From the NCBI RefSeq assembly GCF_004122095.1, contig NZ_SAWZ01000014.1:1-64000 (forward strand): a stretch of DNA of 64,000 nt. The letters are read 5' to 3'. A program made the translations under genes and the position numbers. The number at the start of each line of letters is the position of its first letter. Within the stretch, counting starts at the first letter, position 1. Below the pieces are notes generated by a model. It did no database searches, had not been told where the DNA came from, and saw only the letters and a list, made by a program, of their open reading frames with translations. This DNA comes from Pseudoxanthomonas composti. Lineage in GTDB: Bacteria > Pseudomonadota > Gammaproteobacteria > Xanthomonadales > Xanthomonadaceae. Positions 34,480 through 42,564 of this stretch are shown here, one piece after another.

Positions 34480-35409
34480 TCAGGCCTGCGCGGGCGCGGG
34501 CGCGGCTTCGGCGGCGGGAGTTTCGGCCGGCTGGCCCTCGGGCGCGGCCGGCGCGGCTTCGGCAGGCGCGGGTGCAGGCGCGGCCTCGGCCGGCGCGGGT
34601 TTGCGCGAGGCCAGCCACTGCTGGTATTCGGCCTTGGGCACGGCGCGCACCACGATCGGCATGAAGCCATGGTCCTTGCCGCACAGCTCGGCGCACTGGC
34701 CGCGGTAGATGCCGGGCTGCTCGATGTTGGTCCAGGCCTCGTTGATCAGGCCGGGGATCGCATCCTGCTTCCAGCCCAGCGCCGGCACCCACCAGGAGTG
34801 GATGACGTCATCGGCGGTGATCACGAAGCGGATCTTGGTGTCCACCGGCAGGACCAGTGCGTTGTCCACGTCCAGCAGGTAATGCGGGTTGGCCGCCGCG
34901 TCCGGGCGCTGGCCGCTCTGGCGGATGCGGTCCGATTCGCGGTCCAGGCGGCTGGTCAGCGAGACGTCCTCGCCCAGGTATTCGTACTTCCACATCCATT
35001 GGTAGCCGGTGACCTTGACCGTCATCTCCGACTCGCGGGTGTCGTACATGGCGATCAGCTTGGCCGTGGCCGGCCAGGCCATGACCACCAGGATGATCAC
35101 CGGGATCACCGTCCAGATGATCTCGGCGGTGGTGTTGTGCGAGAAGGTCGCGGCGACCGCGCCCTTGGACTTGCGGAACTTGAACATCGCATAGCCCATC
35201 GCGCCGAACACGATCAGGCCGATGATCACGCAGACCCACAGCGCCACCATGTGCGCCTCGTAGGCCATGCGCGCGGTATGGGTCACCCCGCGGCCCATGT
35301 TGAGCTGCCACTCCTTGGGATCGGCCGCCTGTGCCACGGCCAGCATCGGCGCGCTCATCGCCGCCATGGCCATCATCCAACGCCTGCCCCACCCCATCGC
35401 TCGCCGCAT
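34480..35409 (-). CDS. ctaC: Cytochrome c oxidase subunit II
   Basis: 309 residues: signal or anchor at the N-terminus, two membrane helices (about 50-75 and 95-118) and a periplasmic cupredoxin. The CuA ligands are H204, C239, E241, C243, H247 and M250. No cytochrome c domain follows; instead residues 271-309 are an Ala/Pro/Glu-rich tail, probably disordered. Electrons come from cytochrome c. First gene of the ctaC-ctaD-ORF-ctaG-ctaE operon. Confidence 0.97.
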   Translation of the reverse strand: MRRAMGWGRRWMMAMAAMSAPMLAVAQAADPKEWQLNMGRGVTHTARMAYEAHMVALWVCVIIGLIVFGAMGYAMFKFRKSKGAVAATFSHNTTAEIIWTVIPVIILVVMAWPATAKLIAMYDTRESEMTVKVTGYQWMWKYEYLGEDVSLTSRLDRESDRIRQSGQRPDAAANPHYLLDVDNALVLPVDTKIRFVITADDVIHSWWVPALGWKQDAIPGLINEAWTNIEQPGIYRGQCAELCGKDHGFMPIVVRAVPKAEYQQWLASRKPAPAEAAPAPAPAEAAPAAPEGQPAETPAAEAAPAPAQA

Positions 35410-35429
35410 TTGCCTAGACCCTCAACGCG

Positions 35430-35909
35430 TCATCGGTCGCGGCCTGCCACGGCCGCCAGGAGATCCTGCAACTGTCCCGCCAGCACCTGGCGTTCGGCCG
35501 GCCCGAGAAAAGCGCCGACTTCGACCCGCCTGCCGCTGGAGGACAGCGAAATCCATTCACCTTGTCCACCCACATTCAGCCGGACCCAGTAGGGATGCGC
35601 GCGGAACACCGCCGCAGGCAACCGGGACCGCCTGACCTCAACCGCATCGGGTGCCACGGCGATGACCTCGTCGCGCTCACCCTCCCGCCACAGCCAGCGC
35701 AGGGACAGCCCCAGCAGCGTGCTGTGCAGCAGCGCGAACACGGGGGCGAACACGTTGCCGGTCCACCACCCCAGTCCCGCCACCAGCCACATGGCACCGC
35801 ACAGCACGCCGAACAGCAGCACGAACTGCCGTGCGGACAATGCCCGGGGAGGTCGCAGCGTCAGTCGCGCGCCCGCCCCGCCCGAAGGGAGTGGAGCCAC
35901 TTCAATCAT
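35430..35909 (-). CDS. DUF2244 membrane protein
   Basis: 159 residues with two adjacent hydrophobic segments (about 26-43 and 49-65) and a beta-rich soluble part with the WVRL and ISLSSSGRRVEVGAFL patterns of DUF2244. Such genes commonly precede coxB in gammaproteobacteria. Function unknown. I use the ATG at 35909 rather than the GTG at 35927. It is 20 bp upstream of ctaC and likely co-transcribed. Confidence 0.8.
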   Translation of the reverse strand: MIEVAPLPSGGAGARLTLRPPRALSARQFVLLFGVLCGAMWLVAGLGWWTGNVFAPVFALLHSTLLGLSLRWLWREGERDEVIAVAPDAVEVRRSRLPAAVFRAHPYWVRLNVGGQGEWISLSSSGRRVEVGAFLGPAERQVLAGQLQDLLAAVAGRDR

Positions 35910-36203
35910 GCCGACGCTGCCAGGCACCCAGCCCGCGAAGACCGTTTCGATGGTAGTCCCGCTTTCACATGGGCGGCAAGCTGAAAAAATGCTGCGCCGC
36001 AGCTAAAACGCGCCTGAAATCAAGGGCTTCGGCAACACATTGCAACGGGGTCGACCAAAGGTTGAGCCTGTCTTGTGGCGTTTTCCGGCAGCGGCGTCAT
36101 GCAACTGGGTGAGGTGCAGCGAAGGCTGGCAGGCCTCGCTTGCCGCCGCCACGGCGGTAGAGCCGCTGCTGCACGGGTCGGGCTCCTTGGCACCGGCGGC
36201 GAT

Positions 36204-36233
36204 GGTGGATGGAGAAGCGTCATCCACCCTACG
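36204..36233. repeat. REP-like hairpin GGTGGATG...CATCCACCCTACG
   Basis: Eight-bp arms around a 9-nt loop, with the CCCTACG flank seen in a dispersed class of palindromes in Pseudomonas and Xanthomonas relatives. Only one copy is evident in this window. Confidence 0.55.
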
Positions 36234-36305
36234 GCTCTGCAGCACGTCCCAGGCCGGAAGCCTTTCGTTTGGAGAATGGAAACCCATCCGCTGCCGAGCC
36301 TGGAC

Positions 36306-36400
36306 CTGAGTCGGGCATGGCGGAAAGCGGGCCAGGATGGCCCGCGGCGGCGAGTCAGCCAGGGATGGCTGACCGAGCCGAGGAGCCATGCCCGACTCAG
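36306..36400 (+). ncRNA. Three-way-junction structured element with GGA-loop hairpins (candidate sRNA or repeat)
   Basis: A perfect 16-bp outer stem (36306-36321 CTGAGTCGGGCATGGC with 36385-36400) encloses two perfect hairpins. One has 8-bp arms, 36327-36334 with 36338-36345, and loop GGA. The other has 7-bp arms, 36354-36360 with 36367-36373, and loop AGGGAT. On the plus strand both loops display A(N)GGA motifs like those bound by CsrA/RsmA. A rho-independent terminator follows 152 bp downstream on the same strand. Whether it is transcribed is unknown; a mobile or REP-type DNA repeat is the main alternative. Confidence 0.4.
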
Positions 36401-36552
36401 GGCCAGGCTGCTTGGCGAAGCCAGCGCACCAGGACCGTCCTTCGGGTCATCACGGCTCGACCTGCGTGCGCCCAACAACGCTCGCCGATCGCTGCTTGCG
36501 GATTGCCCTGGGGTGCGGACCTGCCAGCCAGGCGCCAGCGGAGAACCAAGAA

Positions 36553-36578
36553 AAAAGCCCTGCCGAAGCAGGGCTTTT
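36553..36578. terminator. Bidirectional rho-independent terminator
   Basis: AAAAGCCCTGC CGAA GCAGGGCTTTT, a perfect 11-bp stem with A and T runs on either side. It lies 25 bp past the leftward fadL stop and would also end any rightward transcript of the structured element. Confidence 0.93.
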
Positions 36579-36602
36579 GAACATCGCCAACGCGATGCCG
36601 GA

Positions 36603-37940
36603 TCAGAACTTGTAGTGCACCGAGGCGGCCAGCACGTTGCCGCTGACCTCGTAGTCGCCGACCAGGCGGTTACCGGTGGCGCTGGTGGTGGCCACGGCCG
36701 GGTCGCTGGTGAACAGGTGCGTGTAGCCGAGGTTGTACTCGGCCTGCTCGGACGGCCTCCAGCTCAGGCCCAGCGAGACCCACTTGCGGGTCGCGTCCGG
36801 CACGCGCACATCGCGATGCTCGTCGGTGGTCGGGGTCTGGTCGTAGGCCAGGCCGCCACGCAGGGTCAGCGTGTCGCTCATGCGGTAGTCGGTGCCCAGC
36901 GAAACGAAGGTGGTGTCGCGGTAGGAGAAGTCGAGCACGCTGTCGGGTTGATTGGAAGCGAAGTCGACGGTGACCTTGTCGAACTTGCTCCAGGCCGTGC
37001 GGGTGACGTCGGCCATCACCGACCACTGGTCGTTGATGTTGTGGGTGAAGCTGGCCGTAGCGCTGGCCGGCAGCTTGACCGTGGCCCGGCCCTCGGTATC
37101 GACGAAGGTGCCCGGCGCGGCCACGCCCAGCACGGTGGCGGCATTGCCCGGCACGGTGAACCTGGCGTCGCCGCCGGTGATCTTGTGCTCGACCTGCGAG
37201 CGGTAGCTGAAGCCGATGTGGGTATTCTCATCGACACTGAACAAGCCGCCGAGAGTGAAGCCGACCTCGGTGTTGTCGCCCTTGATGCGCGAGAAGCCAT
37301 CGGCGCTGCCCGGGGCGAAGCCCGGCACGCGACGCGCGGCCAGCAGGGTGCCGAAGTCGATGGCGTTGGTCAGGTCGATGTCCAGGCGCTCGGCGAACAC
37401 CGACGCGCCGAAGGACACGTACGGGTTGACGTCGTAGGAGAAGGCGAAGTTCAGGTCCACCGCCTGCAGCTCGGTCTTGACGCCGTTGTAGCGGCCGACC
37501 CAGTCGCGGTCGTATTCGGTCTTGAAGCCGAACGGCACGGTCAGCGAGGTACCGAAGTGCATGTTGTCGTCTGCGCCGAAGGGCAGATGGAAATACATCG
37601 CCGGCACCGGCGCGATCATGCCGGCGTCGCCGCCGTTGCCGCCGGACATCGGCCCGCCGCTGGCGTAGGTGCCACTGCCCTGGAACTTGGCGGAGAACTG
37701 GATGGCGCTGACGTCGGCCTGGAACACGCGGCCGTCGAGCTGGCGCATGCCTGCCGGGTTCACGGCGATGATCGAGGCATCGTCCGGCGCGCTGCCGGAG
37801 CCAGCGAAGGCGCGGCCCAGGCCCTTGGCGCTGTTTTCCTTGAGCTGGAAGGCGGCGGCGTGGGCGTGGCCTGCGGCCAGGGCGCCGACAATGCCCAAGC
37901 TCAGGGCGGAAAGACGGGCGAAAGTAGAAAGATTCTGCAT
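36603..37940 (-). CDS. FadL/OmpP1-family outer-membrane transport protein
   Basis: 445 residues. Signal peptide about 1-29 (ending HAHAA), then AFQLKENSAKGLGRAFAG, the N-terminal plug motif of FadL-type channels, and NPAGM near residue 61. The 14-strand barrel ends ...VLAASVHYKF with terminal Phe. It imports long-chain fatty acids or other hydrophobic compounds. A near-palindrome 83 bp upstream is shared with the second fadL-type gene at 47.3 kb. Confidence 0.9.
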   Translation of the reverse strand: MQNLSTFARLSALSLGIVGALAAGHAHAAAFQLKENSAKGLGRAFAGSGSAPDDASIIAVNPAGMRQLDGRVFQADVSAIQFSAKFQGSGTYASGGPMSGGNGGDAGMIAPVPAMYFHLPFGADDNMHFGTSLTVPFGFKTEYDRDWVGRYNGVKTELQAVDLNFAFSYDVNPYVSFGASVFAERLDIDLTNAIDFGTLLAARRVPGFAPGSADGFSRIKGDNTEVGFTLGGLFSVDENTHIGFSYRSQVEHKITGGDARFTVPGNAATVLGVAAPGTFVDTEGRATVKLPASATASFTHNINDQWSVMADVTRTAWSKFDKVTVDFASNQPDSVLDFSYRDTTFVSLGTDYRMSDTLTLRGGLAYDQTPTTDEHRDVRVPDATRKWVSLGLSWRPSEQAEYNLGYTHLFTSDPAVATTSATGNRLVGDYEVSGNVLAASVHYKF

Positions 37941-38022
37941 GACGTGTCGCGCTCCGGATTGTTGTGGTGTGCATCAACGCGTCGGTGGAGTCATCCTGAC
38001 CACCTGCCGGAACCCCTCCCGA

Positions 38023-38038
38023 CATACGACGCCGTATG
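38023..38038. promoter_or_regulatory. Near-palindrome CATACGACGCCGTATG upstream of fadL-type gene
   Basis: Six-bp arms CATACG/CGTATG around ACGC, 83-98 bp upstream of the start codon. It matches 14 of 16 positions of the palindrome upstream of the other FadL-type gene (47366-47381). The size and symmetry suit a TetR-family operator. Confidence 0.6.
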
Positions 38039-38151
38039 CAAGTATATCGGGCATTTCTAACAAATCGGTAACATTCGCCCCGACTTTGTCGGGCCTGTCT
38101 GCCTCTTTCCCGGCGCGCCATGTCGTTCGCGCGGTCCCGCCATTACAGTCC

Positions 38152-38850
38152 ATGCCGATGTTCGTCGCCATTCCCTCCCGTCGCAAAGCGCATTGGCGCT
38201 GGGCCACGCCGCTGCTGCTGGCCTCGCTGCTGGCCGCCTACCTGTGGGCGGTGACCCGGCCGAACAACGCCTATCGCGATCTGGTGATCGCCTGGGGCGC
38301 GCTGTCCGGGGGCCTGGATTCGCCGCAGGCCTGGGCGGCCAGCCTGCACGACGGGACCGTGCTGCGGCTGTTCACCGCGCTGCTGCTGCATGCGGATTGG
38401 GCGCACCTGCTGGGCAACCTGGTGTTCCTGCTGATCTTCGGCCTGCCGGCCGAACGCAGCATGGGGCCATGGCGCTTCCTGCTGTTGTTCTTCGTCGGCG
38501 GTGCTGTGGCCAACCTGGCCGCGGTGCTGGCCATCCAGTCCCCGGACCGGGTGATCATCGGCGCCAGCGGCGCGGTGTCGGCGGTGATCGGGGCCTACCT
38601 GGCGCTGTTCCCGAATGCGCGCCTGGGCATCGTGCTGCCGCTGGGCCTGTTCCTGCAGTTCGTGAAGGCGCCGGCCTCGCTGTTGATCGGCATGTGGGCG
38701 CTGCTGCAGTTCGGCTTCGCCTACTTCGGGCCGGCGTTGGGGGCGGTGGCCTGGCCGGCGCACATCGCCGGGTTCCTGTTCGGCGTGGTGTTCGCGCTGT
38801 GGGTGCGCGCGGCGATCGCGCGGCGGCTGCGCAAGCGCAAGGGCTACTGA
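38152..38850 (+). CDS. Rhomboid-family intramembrane serine protease
   Basis: 232 residues with six membrane helices. Catalytic S139 in GASGAV and H204 in WPAHIAGFLFG; HADWAHLLGNLVFL (about 80-93) is the conserved L1/TM2 region. It cleaves membrane proteins within the bilayer; no substrate is suggested by context. An ATG six bp downstream is an equally possible start. A TACAGT -10-like box lies about 10 bp upstream, so the message may be nearly leaderless. Confidence 0.9.
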   Translation: MPMFVAIPSRRKAHWRWATPLLLASLLAAYLWAVTRPNNAYRDLVIAWGALSGGLDSPQAWAASLHDGTVLRLFTALLLHADWAHLLGNLVFLLIFGLPAERSMGPWRFLLLFFVGGAVANLAAVLAIQSPDRVIIGASGAVSAVIGAYLALFPNARLGIVLPLGLFLQFVKAPASLLIGMWALLQFGFAYFGPALGAVAWPAHIAGFLFGVVFALWVRAAIARRLRKRKGY

Positions 38851-38852
38851 TC

Positions 38853-38885
38853 GAGGAGTGAGTGGAGAGGAGTGAGGAGTGAGTG
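38853..38885. repeat. GAGGAGTGAG repeats after the rhomboid gene, forward copies only (locus E)
   Basis: Three tandem units (GAGGAGTGAG, GAGAGGAGTGAG, GAGTGAG) begin 3 bp after the rhomboid stop. The downstream gene is on the same strand, so no inverted half is present, in contrast with loci A to C. Confidence 0.8.
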
Positions 38886-38964
38886 GGTGGCCGCGGGCAC
38901 TTGCGTTCGAAGGACCGCGCCCAGACATGAGAGGCTTCCTCGCCTCACCGAATCGATCGCCGCG

Positions 38965-39291
38965 ATGTCCAGCAAGATTCTCTACAAGGTGACCTTCCTC
39001 AACCACGGCAAGGTCTACGAGCTCTACGCCCGCCATGTCGGCACATCGAACACGATGTGGGGCTTCACCGAGGTCGGCGAGCTGGTCTTCGACCTGCACG
39101 AAGGGTTGGTGGTGGACCCGACCGAGGAACGCCTGCGCGAGGAGTTCGGCAACACCCGCATGCTGCATCTGCCGATGCAGAGCGTGGTGCGGATCGAGGA
39201 AGTCGAGAAGAAAGGCCAGTCGGCGATTCGCGATGCCATCAGTGGCGAGAAGGTGGTCACGCCCTTCCCCGTGCCTGCCAAGCCGCGCTGA
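38965..39291 (+). CDS. DUF1820 protein
   Basis: 108 residues. VTFLNHGKVYELYARHV and GFTEVGELVF are typical of DUF1820, a small conserved cytoplasmic protein of gammaproteobacteria with no assigned function. The ATG at 38965 lies 115 bp past the rhomboid stop. Confidence 0.85.
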   Translation: MSSKILYKVTFLNHGKVYELYARHVGTSNTMWGFTEVGELVFDLHEGLVVDPTEERLREEFGNTRMLHLPMQSVVRIEEVEKKGQSAIRDAISGEKVVTPFPVPAKPR

Positions 39292-39412
39292 GCAGCCCGG
39301 CCAGGGTCGCGTTGCGATGCCAGGTGAGTTGGCTGCCATGCGCCGCAGCGGATCATCGAAGTCAGGGACCCGGCCGACGAGGACAGCCGGCAGGTGACAG
39401 TTTCTCTATCGA

Positions 39413-39439
39413 AGCGGCTCTAGGTGGCCTAGGGCCGCT
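39413..39439. terminator. Hairpin between convergent DUF1820 and ctpA genes
   Basis: Arms AGCGGCTCTAGG and CCTAGGGCCGCT pair over 12 bp with one mismatch around a TGG loop. There is only a short T-rich stretch downstream (CTTCTGCTTTT at 39450-39460), so terminator function is likely but not certain. Confidence 0.5.
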
Positions 39440-39458
39440 CTCACAGTCGCTTCTGCTT

Positions 39459-40964
39459 TTAGGGCTGCTTCGGCTTGGCCGACTCGGCAGCCGGCGGCGG
39501 GGTCGGCGCTTCTGGCTTGGCAGGCTCGCTCGCCGGCACGCTGGCCGGGGCCTGCGGCCTGGCGGGCGCCGGCACAGGCTTGGCCGCTGCCTTGTCCGCG
39601 GCGGCCTTGGGCTTGGCGCCAGTAGGCGCTTTCGCCGCCTTGGCGCCCTTGGCTGCCTGCGCCTTGGTATAGCTGCCCGGCTGCTTGAGCTCGTTCAGGG
39701 CCGAGGTGATGTAGCCATCGCCCTCGAGCAGGTCACCGGCGGTATAGCCCTCGGCGCCCTCGTTGTCCCCGTGCAGGTGGCCGGGCAGGGTCGCCTCGCT
39801 GTAGTCGGCGATGCTGGCGGGCTTGTCCTGCGGGGCCGGGGCCTGAAACACCACGTCCGGCACGATGCCGCTGGCCTGGATCGACTTGCCGCTGGGCGTG
39901 TAGTAACGCGCGGTGGTCAGCTTGACCGAGTCGCCGTTGTCCAGCGGCAGCACGGTCTGCACCGAGCCCTTGCCGAAGGTGCGGCTGCCGACCACGCGGG
40001 CGCGGTCGTTGTCGCGCAGCGCACCGGCCAGCACTTCGGCGGCGCTGGCCGAGCCGGCATCCACCAGCACCACCACCGGCTTGCCATGCATGCGATCGCC
40101 CGGGGTGGCGTCGAATTCCGAATCGCTCACCGCAATACGGCCGCGGGTGGTGACGATCACGCCCTTGTCCAGCAGCTCGTCGGCGACCTGCACGGCGGCA
40201 TTGAGCAGGCCACCGGGATTGCTGCGCAGGTCCAGCACCAGCCCCTTGAGCGCGCCCTTGGCCTGCAGCGCGTCCAGCTGCTGCTGGAAGGTCGCGCCGG
40301 TATCGGCCTGGAAAGCGCTGATGCGGATGTAGCCGTAGCCCGGCTCCAGCAGGCGCGAGCGCACGCTGGCCACGCGGATGGTCTGGCGGGTGACGGTGAC
40401 ATCGAAGGGCCCCTCGCGACCCTCGCGCACCAGGGTCAACTTGACCTGGCTGCCGGTCGGGCCACGCAGCGGCGACATGCTGTCGTCGCTGGGCAGCGGC
40501 TTGCCGTCCACCGCGACGATCACATCGCCGGACTTGATGCCCGCGCGCGCGGCCGGGGTGTCGTCGATGGGCGCGACCACGCGCAAGGTGTTGTCCGGCT
40601 GCGCCAGCAGTTCCACGCCGATGCCGTCGTAGGCGCCGGAGGCCTGTTCGTCGAAGGCCTCGGCGTCCTCCTTGTCGAAGTAGGTACTGTGCGGGTCCAG
40701 GTCCAGCAGCAGGCCGCGGATGGCCGACTGCATCAGCTTCTTGTCGTCCACCGGCTCGACGTAGGCTTCCTTGACCGCGTTGAACACGGCCACGTAGCGG
40801 CGGATCTCGTCCAACGGCACCTTGGAGGGCGCGTTCTCGGCGGCGTTGGGGTCGTCGCTGGCGGCCACCGTGTCCTCGTCGCCGCTAGCAGGTTCGGCGG
40901 CGCGTTCCTGTGCCAGCGCCGGGGTGGCGGCCAGCAGCAGAAGCAGGGAGAAGGACAGACGCAT
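39459..40964 (-). CDS. ctpA: C-terminal processing protease (S41 family)
   Basis: 501 residues: signal peptide (1-18, ending ALA), PDZ domain about 105-195 and S41 catalytic domain with S307 in GSAS and K332 in FGKGSVQ, the 25-residue Ser-Lys spacing of tail-specific proteases. Residues from about 415 on are a low-complexity Ala/Pro/Lys tail absent from shorter relatives. Such enzymes trim periplasmic proteins, including peptidoglycan hydrolases. Encoded just after the envC-like gene, the usual pairing. Confidence 0.93.
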   Translation of the reverse strand: MRLSFSLLLLLAATPALAQERAAEPASGDEDTVAASDDPNAAENAPSKVPLDEIRRYVAVFNAVKEAYVEPVDDKKLMQSAIRGLLLDLDPHSTYFDKEDAEAFDEQASGAYDGIGVELLAQPDNTLRVVAPIDDTPAARAGIKSGDVIVAVDGKPLPSDDSMSPLRGPTGSQVKLTLVREGREGPFDVTVTRQTIRVASVRSRLLEPGYGYIRISAFQADTGATFQQQLDALQAKGALKGLVLDLRSNPGGLLNAAVQVADELLDKGVIVTTRGRIAVSDSEFDATPGDRMHGKPVVVLVDAGSASAAEVLAGALRDNDRARVVGSRTFGKGSVQTVLPLDNGDSVKLTTARYYTPSGKSIQASGIVPDVVFQAPAPQDKPASIADYSEATLPGHLHGDNEGAEGYTAGDLLEGDGYITSALNELKQPGSYTKAQAAKGAKAAKAPTGAKPKAAADKAAAKPVPAPARPQAPASVPASEPAKPEAPTPPPAAESAKPKQP

Positions 40965-41064
40965 TCGACGCACTCCGGGAAACGACGCGGGAGGCTGGAT
41001 TATGCGCGAGCGCGGCGGAAAAACCCGTTGCCCCCGCGCATCGGCCATTCCCTGGGGCGCGCGA

Positions 41065-42324
41065 TCACTGCCGCTGCAGCCAGGAAGAAGGATCCACCGG
41101 CTGGCCGTTGCGACGCAGTTCGAAGTACAGCGCCGGCATGCCCTGGCCGCCGGAGCTGCCGACCTTGGCCACCGACTCGCCACGCTTGACCGTGGCGCCG
41201 ACCTCGCGCAGCAGCGCCTCGTTGTGCGCGTACAGGCTCATGTAGCCGTTGCCGTGGTCGATGATCAGGATGTTGCCGTAGCCGGTCATCCAGTCGGAGA
41301 ACACCACCGTGCCCTCGGCCACGGCGGTGACCGTGGCTCCGGCGCTGGCGCCGATCAGCACGCCCGAGCTGCTGCGGCCATCGGGCATGCGCCCGCCGAA
41401 CCTGGCCAGCAGGTTGCCGCTGACCGGCCAGCTCAGGCCACCCACCTTCAACGCCGGCGCACTGGCCACGGTGGGCGGCACCTTGCGCTCCGGGCGCGGC
41501 GGCGCGGGCTTGCCTTCGGCCTTGGCGGTGGCCGCGGCCTTGGCGGCGGCGCGCTCTTCGGCCACGCGCCTGGCCTCGGCGGCACGGCGTTCGGCCTCGG
41601 CCTTGCGCGCGGCGGCGCGCAGGTTGGCCAGCAGGGTTTCCAGCGACTTGGCATCGCGGCCCAGCGCCTGCTCGCGCTCGCTGCGGTCCTTGTAGCGCTC
41701 CTCCAGCTGGGCCACCACCGTGGCCCGGCTCTTGCGGTCCTGCTGCAGCGCGTCGACCTGCTGCTTCTGCTGGGCGCGGGTGGCGGCCAGGGCCTGGCGA
41801 CGGTCGGTGATCTCCTGCTCGACCTGGGTCAGCGCCTGCATCTGCGTGGTGAGGGCGGCGATGCGCCTGGCGTGATCGCGCTGCAGGTAGCCGTGATAGG
41901 CCATGGCCCGACCGGCATCGCCCAGATGTTCCTGCGACAGCAACACCTTCAGCGGCGCGTCCTCGCCCTGCTGGTAGGCCGCGCGCACCAGCGCCACCAG
42001 CTGCCTGCGCTGGGCTTCCAGGTGCGTGCGCATGGCATCGCGGCGCGCCTGCAGCTCGGCCAGGGCGCTGGCCTCGCGGGCGATGGCGGCCTCGGTCTCG
42101 CTCAGCGCGCGGCTGGTGGTGGCGACCTTGGCATCGGCCTGGCGCAGGTCGCGCGAGGCATCGCCGCGCTGGTCCTCCAGCTTGCGCCGCTCGGCGCTGA
42201 TGCTCTTGAGCTCGCCGCGCACGCGCTCCAGGCGCTTCTGGGTCTCGCCGGTGGTCTGCGCCAGCCCTGTCGCGGCCGGCAGCGCCAGCGCGGTGAGCAG
42301 CAGCAGATGCAGCGCCGGGCGCAT
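41065..42324 (-). CDS. envC: EnvC-like murein hydrolase activator (degenerate LytM)
   Basis: 419 residues: signal peptide (about 1-21), long coiled coil (about 25-250, rich in Arg, Ala, Glu, Gln), a low-complexity Ala/Lys/Pro linker, and a C-terminal LytM fold. The zinc site is degenerate: SSSGVLIGA replaces the HxxxD segment and LYFELRRNG replaces HFE. This indicates an activator of amidases rather than an enzyme, as for E. coli EnvC. It acts in septal peptidoglycan splitting. The ATG at 42324 starts the signal peptide. Confidence 0.9.
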   Translation of the reverse strand: MRPALHLLLLTALALPAATGLAQTTGETQKRLERVRGELKSISAERRKLEDQRGDASRDLRQADAKVATTSRALSETEAAIAREASALAELQARRDAMRTHLEAQRRQLVALVRAAYQQGEDAPLKVLLSQEHLGDAGRAMAYHGYLQRDHARRIAALTTQMQALTQVEQEITDRRQALAATRAQQKQQVDALQQDRKSRATVVAQLEERYKDRSEREQALGRDAKSLETLLANLRAAARKAEAERRAAEARRVAEERAAAKAAATAKAEGKPAPPRPERKVPPTVASAPALKVGGLSWPVSGNLLARFGGRMPDGRSSSGVLIGASAGATVTAVAEGTVVFSDWMTGYGNILIIDHGNGYMSLYAHNEALLREVGATVKRGESVAKVGSSGGQGMPALYFELRRNGQPVDPSSWLQRQ

Positions 42325-42564
42325 GCGGCCAGGCCTCAGCACGCGCATCCGGCGATCATGCCCCCGTTGCCTGGCGCCCATGCGCGCCCACCGTCCACCC
42401 CGGGCCCGCAAGGGACACAGGCGAAGGCCGGGCGGGCAATGGCTGGGGGCACGACGGATTTCCTAGTGACTTCAGGCAGGTGCCGATTGTAGCCAGGCAT
42501 GGTGCGATGACGGTGAGGGTCGCTGGCACAGCGCCCGCCATCATTCATCGTGGAGAGACAGACC

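Larger units (their letters stand above)
35910..36602. other. Non-coding region with structured inverted repeats
   Basis: A 693-bp gap with no credible protein gene on either strand. It contains a REP-like hairpin at 36204-36233, a three-way-junction inverted repeat at 36306-36400 and a strong bidirectional terminator at 36553-36578. Open frames present on both strands encode Pro/Ala/Arg-rich translations of the repeats. Confidence 0.75.

Noticed and set aside
36003-36478. Candidate small proteins in the 35.9-36.6 kb gap
   Set aside because: The frames run through inverted repeats and encode low-complexity Pro/Arg/Ala strings on both strands without ribosome sites.
41065-42324. Active LytM endopeptidase
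   Set aside because: The zinc ligands are missing; it is better described as an EnvC-type activator.
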